Source: Trogon surrucura
Taxonomy: Eukaryota > Chordata > Aves > Trogoniformes > Trogonidae
Direction: 5' to 3'
Assembly: GCA_020746105.1 (NCBI GenBank)
Contig: CM036633.1
Span: 12,198,501-12,262,500, forward strand
Length of the DNA stretch: 64,000 bases
Shown here: positions 1 to 11,900 of the stretch, piece after piece
Layout: every line of letters begins with the position of its first letter
Position numbering within the stretch: the first letter of the stretch is position 1
The notes under the pieces: model-generated
Databases searched by the model: none
What the model was told of the DNA's origin: nothing
What the model saw: only the letters and a program-made list of their open reading frames with translations
Made by a program: the position numbers and the translations under genes

Positions 1-209
1 ATTAATACAAAAGACAGCGATGGGGGGCGGGAGCGGGGGGAACCGGCAGGGCTGGTGCTGGCTCACAGGGGCTGCCATCAGCCAGGCCAGGGGGTTTGCC
101 TCACCCCAGGTGGGAAGGTTGAGCGTTGTTCCCCGCGGTGGTGCCATCAGCACTTGGCTCAGGGCAGGGCAGGAGGTCCCCGGGCTGGCAGCCCACCAGG
201 GCAAGAGCC
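1..209 (-). other. Probable 3' flank or 3' UTR of the minus-strand ORF
   Basis: This stretch follows the stop codon of the minus-strand reading frame at 210-1008. It is moderately GC-rich and holds no recognisable gene. No AATAAA is seen on the minus strand before the window edge, so any polyadenylation site would lie outside the window. Confidence 0.3.
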
Positions 210-1008
210 TCACAGAGCCTGATGCCGAAACACGGGCACAGGATCGAGGTCGCTCAGCTGGGTCTCGGAGGCGGCAGACCCATGGGTCAGCGTCGGGTTC
301 CTCTTGAGAGCACCAGGCCAGGCCAGAGGAATTACTGCAGAGGTCTCCAGGGATGGAGGATCAGATTTGGAGCATCCCAGTAGTCTTAGCTCCTCGGCGC
401 TCACATCAAGGGGCAGGCTAGTATCCAGGGGGGCTTTTATTGCAGAGATCTCCCAGCCGGGTGCTGGGGTCTTCCCGTGGGTCGAGAGGTCTCCGACAAG
501 CTCGGTGCTCTTGGAGAGCAGGCTCTCCAGCAGCCTGGGGTGCTTTTCTTTCTTGCACGGTGTTGAGGTGTTCTGTGATGCCAGGTCCATCAGGCAGCGG
601 GCTCTGCTGGGGTGCTCACAAGGCAAACCAGACAGGTCGGAGGTAGCCTGACCATGGTGGGTCTGGCAGAAGCAGACGAGGCTGAGGTCAGAGATGCCCT
701 GGGTCAGGCTGTGCAGGTCGGTCTTCACACAGCTGCTCAGAGACTCTGACTGCTTGACAACGCACAGAGAGCCACCCTTCATTGCATTATCTGAGTCCAT
801 GAGAAGCTCCCAGGTGTCTGGTTTGCAGGAACTGCTATTGTCCATGTAGTAACTGAGGACAGGAGAAGAGTGGCTATGGCTGGAGGCTCCAGCCACAAAC
901 CCATTTTCCAATATTTCCTTTATGGCCAGGGTGCTGGTACCGTGCCTCTTGGTGGACAGCATGGTGCAGGATCCCACCCCTGTCAGGCTTGTGGAGATCA
1001 GGACGTTC
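210..1008 (-). CDS. Unrecognised serine-rich protein, probable 3'-terminal coding exon
   Basis: An uninterrupted minus-strand frame of about 266 codons ends in a stop at 210. It also stays open for a few codons past 1008, to an ATG at 1025-1023, with an in-frame TGA just upstream of that (1034-1032). A good acceptor-like sequence, TGTTTTTTCGACAG followed by G, ends at 1009. I therefore favour a spliced terminal exon starting at 1008, although an unspliced ORF starting at the ATG is possible. The product is rich in Ser, Leu, Thr and Cys, has no signal peptide or transmembrane segment, and shows short recurring Ser-Leu motifs (ESLSSC, LHSLTQ, ISDLSL, TSDLSGL). I recognise no domain. The frame is long for ordinary, non-GC-extreme DNA, which argues for real coding. 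It is transcribed away from MYBL2. The c-MYB gene has HBS1L as its divergent neighbour, so an HBS1L-like relict is conceivable, but this is inference only. A chance ORF is the alternative. Confidence 0.4.
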
Positions 1009-1028
1009 CTGTCGAAAAAACACATCAC

Positions 1029-2139
1029 TGTTCATTACTGTTCTCTAACAGATTGCGGACTTAAGGGTAGCAGGACTGGTCTCTGCACAATCCTGTCTCA
1101 GTCTTGCTTAGGAGAGAGAGGAGCTGAGTGGAATCTAGCGCAGGCAGGTGAGCATCCAGCCTGTTGTTGTCTTCTAGAGCAGCACAATTGCACCACAGCC
1201 TGGTCATTGCTTGGAGGTCATCATGGAGCCTCCACGGAGTTGTATTTATTTGGCCTCAGCCTATATACCACTACTCTTAGCTTTGTACAGGGTGTAGAGT
1301 CTCCATCTGTTACTGGTACTAGGGTGGAGCTGCTTTTCCCCAGAGATAAGACGCTATATCCTCTTTCCTCAAGTCAGAGGGCTATTAACCCCTGTTAGAG
1401 CTGAGTGCCTTTGAGGAAGAGGCGCTAAAACCAGGCTCTGGTTAGGATGGGAGAGGTTGAAGAGCACCTCTCAACTTTCAGTTTCACACATGGTAACCCC
1501 CACCCACAGACCTGTGGGGTCCCACAGGGCACCAAGGAAGGTCTGTGGGGACAGGGACCCCAGTATATCTCCTGCCACTCAGCCCTGCCTCCTGCTCCGT
1601 GGGCAGAAGCTTCCTTCATGCTCCCACTGCACCTGAGGGCAAGTTCTCACCACCAGCTGCCTCTCAGCCACCCCAGAGGGAACAAGGGCTGGTCAGGGAA
1701 GGGGAAGCAGCTACTATAGCTTGAAGCTATTTTTATGCTGGACACATTAAAAGTGGAGATAACGAGCTACTAATTTTACTGCAAAAGGGGGGGCTATACA
1801 GTCAGCCTAGGAAGGAAATCACTTTTAAGAGACTAAAATACTTTTTCCTTAAAGATAATTTAGAAAAATTAATATGTGAGAAATACTAGGGAAATAAAAA
1901 TTACATGCTAAGAGACTAAAAAGTACTATTTACCTTCAGCTTCTCTGGCTGCCCTCTTTGAGCTCTTGAACCTTCTTCACAACTGTTACTTACAGGGGGT
2001 TTTATAGTTCTGGTGGTTTATTAATAGGCTAATTTCCCAATTAAGCTAGTTTGGGAGAGGGAGGGGTTTTTGCTTGCTCCTGGTCGAGCACAGGGGCAGC
2101 AATGGTGGGCCCTGGCTCTCTGCTGGGGGCAACCGAGCC
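1029..2139. other. Spacer between minus-strand ORF and MYBL2 CpG island
   Basis: No recognisable gene. Positions 1740-2045 are AT-rich. A donor-like minus-strand sequence (GAAG|GTAAAT, exon side ending at 1934) is preceded by a short open frame and could be an upstream exon of the minus-strand gene. Its phase 0 does not fit the acceptor at 1009, so I do not call it. Confidence 0.3.
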
Positions 2140-2812
2140 CGGCCAGGCCCTGGCTGTGCTTGGGGCCTGTCCGGGGCCAGACGGCTGCTCGCAGGAGCCG
2201 GGCTCCTTCCCCTCCCGGACGAGGAGGACACAGGGAGCCTTCGAGCCCGGGCACAACACTCAGGGAGGGCCCCCGACAAGGTGACACCTCCACTCGCTGC
2301 GCGCCGGCCCAGGCTGGCTACGGGCACAGGTGGCGCGGGAGCGGCCGGAGCCCACCGACACGCGGGTACGGGGCTCCGGCGCCGCCTTCGGGCCCCGCCG
2401 CCACCGGGACGGCCGCTCCTCGCTGCCTTTTCTCTGCCTCCCGGCTTTCCGGGCGCGGCGCCACAGTGCCGCTGCCCGGCGGCGGGACGCGGGGGCGGCC
2501 GAGCGGTGCCATGCCCTGAGCGCGCCGCCGCAGCGACAGCAGCCCGGGGAAGGCGCTTGGCTTTACTTATCGGTTTAATTTGACTTTTTTTCCTCCCCGT
2601 TTGGAGCAGACAAACCCCTGCCCCAGCGCTGGGCGCAGCCGCCTCCCCGGGAGGGCTGGGGGCTGCGGGGCTTGGAGGTGCCCCGAGGGGTGGGAGCCCT
2701 CCAGCCGCTGGGTTTGGGGGGTGCGGGGGGGGGGGGTGTGATGCCCCCGGGGGGCGGGGCGTGCGGGCGCCCTCCCGCGCGCGCGCCTCTTTGTGCGGGC
2801 GGGAGGCGGCAG

Positions 2813-2824
2813 CGCGCATGCGCG
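2813..2824. promoter_or_regulatory. NRF1-like palindrome
   Basis: The 12-bp perfect palindrome CGCGCATGCGCG matches the NRF1 core (GCGCATGCGC). It sits about 75 bp upstream of the MYBL2 ATG inside the CpG island. Binding is inferred from the motif only. Confidence 0.5.
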
Positions 2825-2853
2825 GCCCGGCCCCGCGCGGGCGGGGGGCGCCG

Positions 2854-2873
2854 TTGGCGCGAGATAGGAAAGT
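2854..2873 (+). promoter_or_regulatory. MYBL2: E2F site plus adjacent downstream repression site (CHR-like) of MYBL2
   Basis: TTGGCGCGAG at 2854-2863 is an E2F-type site. ATAGGAAAGT at 2864-2873 follows it without a gap. Mammalian B-myb promoters are known to carry an E2F site with an immediately adjacent downstream repression/CHR-like element, which together give G0/G1 repression by E2F-pocket protein and DREAM/MuvB complexes and late-G1 release. The pair ends 26 bp before the start codon. Function in this species is inferred from the arrangement. Confidence 0.65.
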
Positions 2874-2898
2874 GCCGCCGCCGCCGCCCGGCCTCGCC

Positions 2899-2918
2899 AT
2901 GGCGCGCCGCAGCCGCGG
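2899..2918 (+). CDS. MYBL2: MYBL2 coding exon 1
   Basis: Encodes residues 1-6 plus two bases of codon 7. The ATG lies in a GCC-ATG-G context and the donor is GTGAGT at 2919. This exon is too short to stand out by itself but matches the short human first exon. Confidence 0.93.
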
Positions 2919-5900
2919 GTGAGTGCAGCCCCCCCCCGCCGCCAGCGGGGCTTCGCCCGCCGGACCCGCGCCCTCCCGGCCGGGGCAGCTCCGGGCAGCC
3001 CTTCCCCACCACGGGGTTCTCTCCGCCGCGCGGCCCCCGCCGGACGGCGCCGTTCCCGCTCTCCGGAGGGGCGGCGGGACGCGGGCGGGGCCGCCGCCGC
3101 GCACCCCCGGGCTCGTCCGTTCCCCGGGTCCCGCTTAAAGGCTCCTCTGGGCTTCCCCCGGGAGCTGGCTACGGGTCTGGGTTTGTCTACTGGCGAGCAG
3201 GGGGTGACAAGGGGGGGCCGGGGGGGGGGGGGGGGGATGTGCGGAGCCCTTTGGGGCTGCTTTGCCGGCGCTGCTGCTTTTCTTTAGCCCAGCAATCCAA
3301 GGAGGGGAAATGGTGTCGGTCTCTAGATGCAAAGTCCTCTTGGGGGACAGGAGGGAGCAGAAACGCTCCTTCCCCTGCTCTGGGCAGCATAAAAATCGCA
3401 AACGCGCGCTGGGAGTCCAAAGCTCAGAGACACCCTTTAAACCTGGGTTGTCCGAGTGTCTGTGAGGTGTTGGTGCTTGGGGCTGGAGGAGAGGAGCTCT
3501 GGAGCTCTGCTCTGCACAGGGCAGGCTGCTCTTTGGGGCTCTGCTTTGCCTGGTGGAGGTTGCCTCCTCTGCTGTCTTTTTATCGGAGGTGGAAATTACA
3601 GTTGTTTTTTACTCATCTCAAGTGAGGACCAGGATGAGCTGCATTACCAGGATACTGACTCGGATGTGCCGGAGCAGCGGGACGGCAGATGCAAAGTCAA
3701 GTGGACGCAAGAAGAGGTGGGTAAGAGCAGGTGCTTTGGGTAGGTCTTTGGCATGGCACCCAGGGCTTGGGTGCTTCCACCCCAGTCCTCATCTGCTGGT
3801 TGTGACACCAACTCCTGCTGTCTTGATACTGGAGAAGACCATGTGTCTGTTTTGCTGATGTGAGCTGAGGTCTTAATGGGTCTGGAAGGTTTAGGGGAGT
3901 TTGGAGTGTCGCCTGGAGAACAAGTGCTCCAGTTTAGCTTAAACATGTGAGCCCTGAGTGAGGTGTCTGCTGCCTGCCACACTCTTGTGAGCAAAGAGGC
4001 ATTCTGGAGGATGGCTGAGGCCTCCAGCAACCTGAGTTGCTCAGTGGAAATGTTCTCCCTTTTCTCTAGCAAAAGCAGGGAAAGTTGTGACTGGATCATG
4101 GCTTAGTCATCCTGGCTGAAGGCCTGAAATTAGCTGGGATATTATCTGCCTTCCTATCAGTTCCTCCCTCATTTTTGTTCTGTGTGAAAGCTACTGAGAT
4201 GTCCTGTCTCCCCTGGGGACTGAACACCAAGTAAGGTGATCTTTGTGGAGGGTTCAAAGCCTTGGGCTCATGTTGGGCAGCAAATTATTTCGTGCCCGTT
4301 TGCCGAGCCAGAGCATGCAGGCAAGGACACCCACAGCAGGTTTTATGTGAGCTCTAAGCGTAAGCACACCTGGGCTACAGCAGGGGTAGTGAGAGAAATG
4401 CTGTAGAGCCTCATAGCACTGAAAGACAGTAGCCCAGCAGGCTAGTGGTGATCTGCTTAAACCAGTTGTGTTGGGCACAGGGTTTGAACCATACTATACT
4501 GGAAGAGCTGAGCTCTCACTGTATGAGCTCACGCTGGTACAGAGCTCAGAATCAAACAGACTGTTCCAGTTGGGCTCCATGTGCTGAAGTACTGCTGAAA
4601 GATGGTGTGAGATACCTTCCTTCCCTGAATGCAAAATGCCAGAAAAAAAACCCTTCTTGACAGTGCAAAATACAGCTTGTGTTCTTGATGCCCTCAGCCC
4701 AGGGGTGCCTGTGATGTGTGCTACCTCAGTGTATCTGAAAGTGGATGCCTTTGTTCTTTGCAGGATGAGCAGCTGAAGATGTTAGTAAGACATTACGGGC
4801 AGAATGACTGGAAGTTCCTGGCCAGCCACTTTCCTGTAAGTGACCCCTTGCCCAGCTGGGAATCACAGTGTTTGCATGTTGCCTCTTGTGCTCATTGCGC
4901 TGGTTCTCTGTGTCTGCAGCACCTTGCATGGGGGGGGCACTCTGTTCTGTGACTGTGAAAAGGTGCTCCTTTGGGACAGGGAGACATCCTGCTTGTATAG
5001 ATGACTTTCAAGGGCAACTCTGTTGTAGCTGGGGCGAGAAACTGAGGTTCCTGTCCCTGCACCAAGTGCCCTAGTCACAGTATGTATCCTCTGTGTGTGT
5101 CTGCAAGTTTTCTGTGGGACAGCCTGTGTGTGTGGGTACTGCCGTTGTTGTTACGGGGGCTTTTGGAGCCTCTAACACGAGGGTATTCTCAATCCTTTTC
5201 CTAGAACCGCAGCGATCAGCAGTGTCAGTACCGGTGGCTGAGAGTGTTGAATCCAGACTTGGTTAAGGGCCCGTGGACCAAAGAGGAGGACCAAAAGGTA
5301 AGTCAGGGCTGAGAGGATCTGAGTGTTGGGCTGTTACTGTCTGCAGAGAGGATGGAGTTCTCAGACCCTCGTGTCTTTTTGTAAACTGTGGGTAACTCTT
5401 TCCAGTGGTGGATACCAGTGAGAGCCTGTTGCAAGCAGGAACCAATGGTCATGATGTACAGGAGCAAATCTAGGCGTCTTCAGCTGAACTTCTCCCTTTC
5501 ACACAGTACTACTACAGTAGGTTGCCAAGGGAGGGAGCAGAAAAGGGAATTAATTCGTCTGCCTGCTGGCAGATCTCTGCCTGACCTGGCTATGTTGGAC
5601 TGGAGAGAAAATAAAACTGATATTTCCTGTGCCACAGCAGACAGACTGAAGTGGGTGTTTGAGGTCAGCTGGGTGAAGCTTGATTTCTGCCAGCCTGTTT
5701 CTCTGCTGATTCCAGAGTGAGCTGAGACAGGCCATGCTTAAGAAAAGTTTGAATACTTAAGAAAAGTTGGAATGAATTCCAGCTTTTCATAGAACCGTAG
5801 AATGGTTAAGGTTGGAAGGGACCTTCAAGATCATCTAGTTCCAGCCCCCCTGCTGTGGGCAGGGACACCTCTCTCCCACTAGCCCAGGTTGCTATCCAGG

Positions 5901-8900
5901 GTTTTCTGCTCCAGGTTTGTAGATTCTCTATAACACTTCTGCTCCTCCATTTCTTTCCTGTTTGGTCCCATTACAGGCTGTTATGGTCCCTGTTGCCTCC
6001 CATCTCTGTGCTATGTCAAGCACATCCTAAGGAAGCTTCTCATGATGCGCTTCCACCTTCCTACAGCAGAACAGCTGCTGCCTCTTTTCCCCTTCCCTTT
6101 GCATGTCATGACTTTGCCATCCTACCCAGGCTGGGCTCCAGCTTTCTCCTGACACTACTGCATGTTGCTTTGCCCTGTAAGCGCTCCAGCTCCTTGGCTT
6201 ATTCCTCAGTCTGGTGTCTTTAGTCCATTTGTGCTTGATAATCAAGAGTCTGTAGTAGGGATGCCTGTTACGGGCCAAGAGCAATGTGAGCATCCCTTGT
6301 CTATCCTTTGAGCTACCCACCAGCTGGCTGTCCTTCATCACCCTTCAGCTGAGTGCAGCTGACCAGCCTAGAAATGCTCTTTGAGAATGCTTCATCTACC
6401 TTTAAGATTTTGGTGGGCTAAACGTTACAAGCGGTAGATTGTTGCATCCTGACTGTGCTGCGGACATATCTCAGGGGCTCAGAACAGATTTTATTCCTAG
6501 AAGCATTTGCATTGAGCCTCAGGCAGATGTGACAAAGCCCTGGGTGAAGGGGTAGTAGCAAAGTGAATGGCTTTTAAGTGAACCTGGGTTTTTTTATGCT
6601 TTGGAGCTCTCACTGTATGTTCTGGTGCTAGCGGGGCATGAAGCTGCAGCTCTGGCATGTCCTTGGTGTGGCACACTTAAAGGGAGGCTGTGCCCAGCGG
6701 GCAGACCGGTGCAGAGCTGATGGGAACTGTTGTTGTGTGGCCAAGTCCTTGGCAGGAGGGAGGACAGAGGAGTCTGTGAATGTGGGATTTGGCCCTCGCT
6801 CAGAAATGGACCTGTGTTTCTAAATCTGGGCCCTTCTGCCCTTAGTGCCCCTGCCAGTGTCCAGCCCATCTTCTGTGAGTGGTCACTTGCATTCACAGGT
6901 GCCATGTGGCGAAATGTCTGCATGGCAAGAGCCTCTTTCAGAAATTTGAATGAATTGGTGCTCTCCAAGTGCTGGTACACCTCATGATCAGTGCTGGATC
7001 CCCCTCCAGGTTTTTCTCCTAAGATGGCCTTTCCCTGTCTGCCATTAGCTGGTCCCAAGAGAAGTGAAGAGCAAAGCCTGAAGATGTTTGTTGACCTTCT
7101 CCTCCTTTATTCTGTTTCCTTATTTCCCTCCCGCTCTCTTCAAAGGTAATTGAGCTGGTTAAAAAATATGGCACCAAACAATGGACCCTGATAGCCAAGC
7201 ACCTGAAAGGGCGGTTAGGGAAGCAGTGCCGGGAACGCTGGCATAACCACCTGAACCCTGAGGTGAAGAAGTCCTCGTGGACAGAGGAGGAGGATCGTAT
7301 CATTTTTGAGGCCCACAAGGTCCTGGGGAATCGCTGGGCAGAGATTGCCAAGCTGCTGCCTGGAAGGTAGGACCTCTTTGCCTTTTAGGTGCCTTCACAG
7401 CTAGGTGATCCGTGTGTTGGGCTCACAGGCTGGAGCTGGAGAGGGTGTAGGGCCTGTTGCTGTGCTTTAATGCTGCTGTAAATGGTGATTTCTGCTTCCT
7501 TGTGCTTTCTCTGCAGGACTGACAACGCTGTGAAGAATCACTGGAACTCCACCATCAAGCGGAAGGTGGACACGGGGGGCTTCCTCAATGAAACGAAAGA
7601 GTCCAAGTCGCTGTACTTGCTTGTGGAGGTGGATGAGAAGGAGAGCCAAAGTCAGACGAGGGCTGGAAGCCAGGTACTGTGTGAGCACACTGGCAGCAGG
7701 CAACTGGGTCAGTCCCCTGCTCTGTTAATGCGTACAGAGCTGTTCGTCTGCCCTTCTGCTGTCTCTTGTGCTGCCCTTGCCACAGCCTGGTACCTACAGA
7801 GACAGTCTGTGCCTTTCCCCAGCTTTCTCCAAGAGACTGACTCTTGTGAGATCTCTTCCTCTTGAAGTTAGAGGTGTAATGTGAACCTGAGTGTGTTATC
7901 CAGGTGGAGGGCAGCAGCCTGCTACTTCTGTTATCTTGCCAATCCCAGCATCAGGTCTGTCTTGGAGACTGAAGTGTTGGGTTTTTTTGTCTCCATTGTG
8001 CTGTTGCTGGTGGGAGAAGAAGGCTGCTCCAGACTGTGTGGGACATGGTGAAGAGGTCTTGTGTTCCATTTCTCTAAAAAAAAAGCAGAGGGTGTACATC
8101 CGATAATTTTTTTCATGAGGAAAGCATGTAGTTCTCAAACACAGGCTCTTGGAAGGTAGGAAATGCAGAATTAGTGCTGCCTGCTTCTGCTCAGCCTTTG
8201 TTCAACTTTCTTGTGGAATACTATTAAGTGAAACCTTCAGTTAAATGGTCCTGTGCTCGTTGTGTTGCGTGGGCTGCTGCTCGGATGGTGTCTGAGACAA
8301 AGCAGTGAGGGAGAACAGAAATGTGAAACAAACTGAACAGCAGGTAGGAGAGCGGGTGGAGCTGAATGTGTCCAGGGACTCTTGCTCTTTGTCCTCGGGA
8401 CTTGACATTGTTCCATTGGTTTCTACTAACCTGGACTTTCTTTGTTGTGTGTGCAAAGAACGTCCTGCCGAACTGGCCAGTCGATACCTCTGAAATAAAG
8501 GAGGAGGATGTCAGCGATGAGGAGGTGACGGGTGTGCAGGAGTTACCCTCGGAGCTGCCAGCTGCTGAACTGGTGGAGCACAACGCTGAGGAGACCCCAG
8601 GGGATGTCGTGCCTGAAGATGCCTCTTCCTTTGTCACATCACCGTACAAATGGGTCGTTGAAACTGCCAGCTATTTGTACCCTACCACGTCTGAGCCAGC
8701 CTTTAATGAAGCTCTGGACATGATTGAGTCTGTAAGTAACAGAGCCTTGCTCCTGCAGCTAATGTAGGGAGACTGATCCCCACCCTCTTCCCTTGAGTCA
8801 ATTTACTGGGTCTCCTTACTCATCGCCATGAGCATCCCAAGGAGGACTGGGTCAGTCATTTGCCTTGTGGTTTCCCACCCTGGATTAGGCTTTTCCAGAT

Positions 8901-11900
8901 CTACCAGCATTGTTCTGGGCTCTTAGGTGGCTTAGGTGGGTGTCCTTGTGCCTGGGATCTGCTGGCGTGGGAGGCTTTAGGTGCTGGCAAAGCTGATCTC
9001 CAGGCCCTCCTTTATCAGCCAGAGTATCCCCAGCTCTTCTCTTCACAACAGTTCAGGCCTGTGCTTATGGGCTTTCCTTTCCCTTCTGTTACTGGGCAGG
9101 ATAGGACAGACTGGGAATAGGCCAGCCTCACTTGTAGGATGCAGGACAGACTCCGTCATACTGGGGTGATGCCACCATTGGCTTTCAGTGGAGGTAGCTT
9201 CACTGAAACTAGTAATTTGGGGCCAGTCAGGTAGCAGTGGAGGCATGCCAGGATGGGAGGCTGGCTAGAATCAACAGAGCACTTTGCTGCCATCAGAGGG
9301 GAAGTGTCACTGCAGCCCTTACCCTGCCTGAGGAGCTTATGAACTGAGTAACCGTAAAGGATCCACTTTGCATGTGTACAGGAGCACAGAGAGTCTGTGC
9401 CCAAGGCTTAACTGCCCATCTGTGGGTCCTTAGGGGCCTGCTTGTGTAGTGCTTGGGGTATTGGTGGAGTTGGGCTGTGAAGCAGCTGATCTTTGAACTG
9501 GTCTGGTTGGTTATTTTTAACCTGCTTTCAGCAGCACGTGTTACAGCAGAACACGGGGTCCAGCTGTATTGATGTGCCCGGGACTGTGGTTTGGTGTTGG
9601 GTGACAGTCGCTTCATTCAGCTCCTGTTCCCAGCTGCTTTTTTTTGTCCCCTCTGTGGGGGTGCAGCTGTTTGTGCAGCTGCACCGTGAACTGAACTGGG
9701 AAACCAGTCTTGTGTGAATGGAAAAATCTGCCCTACGCAGAAGCAGCAGCTTTCAGTTGGGTCAGCTCCCTGGTCTGGTTCTCAGTTGCAGCAGAAGAGA
9801 GGAGGGCTTGGGCTCTCCTCTAGCCAGGCTCTTTGCAAGAGTTGGTGCAATCTCGTACACCCACTTCTTTCACCTCCCAGTTTATCTTTGCATCTGCACC
9901 AGTCAGCTGCTCAGCTTTCATTCCTGGGCTGCTTCTGAAACTGAAACTTCCTGGGCTGCTTCTGAAACTTTTTCACCAAAAGGGTTGTCAAGCACTAGAA
10001 CAGGCTACCCAGGGAAATAATAGACTCACCATCCCTGGAGGGATTTAAAAGATGTGTAGATCTGGTGCTCGGGGACATGGTTTAATGGTGAACCTGGCAC
10101 TGCTGGGTTAATCGTTGCACTCAATGATCTTAAATGTCTTCTCCAGTCTAAACAGTTCTGTCATTCTGTGGTGGTTTCTCTGTGTGCAGGACCCAGATGG
10201 GTGGTGTGATCTGACCCAGTTTGACCTGCCTGAGGAACCTTCTGCTGGCAGCAGCAGCAGCAGCAACAGCCCAGTGAGGCAAACCCCCAGCAAGCCAACG
10301 CCATCGCTGCCCAATGTGACCGAGTACCGCCTGGATGGGCACACCATCTCAGACCTCAGCAAGAGCAGCAAGGGGGAGCTCATTCCCATCTCTCCGCACG
10401 CAGAGGTGAGCTTCGGCACGCCACCCTCTGTGCTGAAGAGGCAGAAGAAGAGGAAGGTCTCCCTCTCCCCGGTCACAGAGAACACCACCAGCACCAGCCT
10501 TTCCTTCCTCGACTCCTGCAACAGCATGACGCCCAAGAGCACCCCTGTCAAGACACTGCCCTTCTCTCCATCTCAGGTACGGAGCAAAGCAGGGCCCGGT
10601 CTGGGCTCCTCTGCTTGAGCTTAGTTGTGAGCTAATAAGGATCAGCATTAGCGCTCTTTAAACTTGATTAATGCCAAGTGTTCCCATTGGCTCTGCCAGC
10701 TTTGTGTTTCTCCTCCCTTGACTGAGGCAGTGGCAGTGTGCAGAGCATGTCTCTGGTGAAACAAGGTACAGAACTGGGTTCTTGCGCTGCTCATCTTCAG
10801 TCCTGCCCTTCCTGCAGGAGCAACAGCCTGTGCCTGCCTCTGGGAGCTCCTGCAGCATCAGGGAAGCCTAGACACCCTGAGTGATGGGCAGGCCACGTGC
10901 CTACTGTGAGGAAGGAGCCACCACTACGTGCCTGCCTGTTGCAGGATGGATAGGAGGGCATTGTGCTTCTGTCCCCAGGCTGCTGTTGCCTGAGCAGTGG
11001 GTAGCCGAGTAGCAACAGTGAAATGTGGCTTTCCCTGTTCATTTCTAGTTAAGTCAGACCAGCAAGATTTTAACTTGTACGCTGTTGTGTTATATGGACT
11101 TCCCTCACATTTGCCAGCCTAAGGTTGGAGTACACCTTTGGTGGGCTAATGTGACCTCTCCACCATTTTGCTTGGCCTTATCTGGACCAGTGCAAGGAGA
11201 GACTTCTACTCTGGAGCTGCTTGTAGTCATATCAGCTTATCTCTTATGGGAAGTGAGTAGTCTTTGTAAGTGTGAAGCACCTTCTGGCAACTTTCACATT
11301 TGTGTCCGTGCACAGGACTGTATGAGTCTGTAAGAATTATCCTGGTTTATACTGGGACATATCCCTCTTGTGCTACTTGGTACAAGAGGATTGTCCCTAC
11401 TTCAGGTTTTGCCCTGTATTGAGGAGAAGTAATGACTTATGATACTGTGCTGAGATGCTTGAGACTGAGTGTCTGTCTTTCTTTCCTGTGCTGTGCAGTT
11501 CTTAAACTTTTGGACCAAACAAGATACATTAGAACTGGAGAACCCTTCTCTGACCTCCACACCTGTGTGCAGTCAGAAGGTGATTGTCACCACCCCTCTG
11601 CACAGGGACAAGACCCCTCTGCTCCAGAAGAACTCAGCGTAAGTCCTTTCCTACCCCATCCCCACCTAGGCAGCGGCCTTTTCCGCCCAGAGCCTGTGTC
11701 CCATTCAGACATGCCTCCCCCAGTGCTTGTACTGACACTACTGAGAGGGGTAGGGCAGGTTGGGGACTTCCTTAAATTGGTGTTTCCCCCCAGAGACTGC
11801 TTCTCTCTGAGCTGCAGGGAACAAGTGCCCCATCTGATTTCTCTGCAACCAAGCATCCTCTGTTGTGCTCAGCTGCTGGCTGGGCTGTCACCTTCCGTGC

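Larger units (their letters stand above)
2140..3260. promoter_or_regulatory. MYBL2: CpG island promoter of MYBL2
   Basis: The region is strongly GC-rich and dense in CpG, in contrast to DNA on either side. It contains GC boxes (GGGCGGGGC-type strings near 2750), an NRF1-like palindrome, the E2F and repression sites, exon 1 and the start of intron 1. No TATA box is visible, which fits a TATA-less cell-cycle promoter. Long open frames on both strands here are a by-product of high GC. The island lies between two oppositely oriented reading frames and could be bidirectional. Confidence 0.75.

Noticed and set aside
2046-3104. 352-codon minus-strand frame across the MYBL2 promoter
   Set aside because: It is a product of extreme GC content in the CpG island, is rich in Pro/Ala/Arg/Gly, overlaps exon 1 in antisense and shows no domain.
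2672-3625. 317-codon plus-strand frame through exon 1 and intron 1
   Set aside because: It crosses a verified exon 1 donor and is low-complexity Gly/Arg/Pro/Ala from GC-rich DNA; the MYBL2 exon frame explains the true coding bases.
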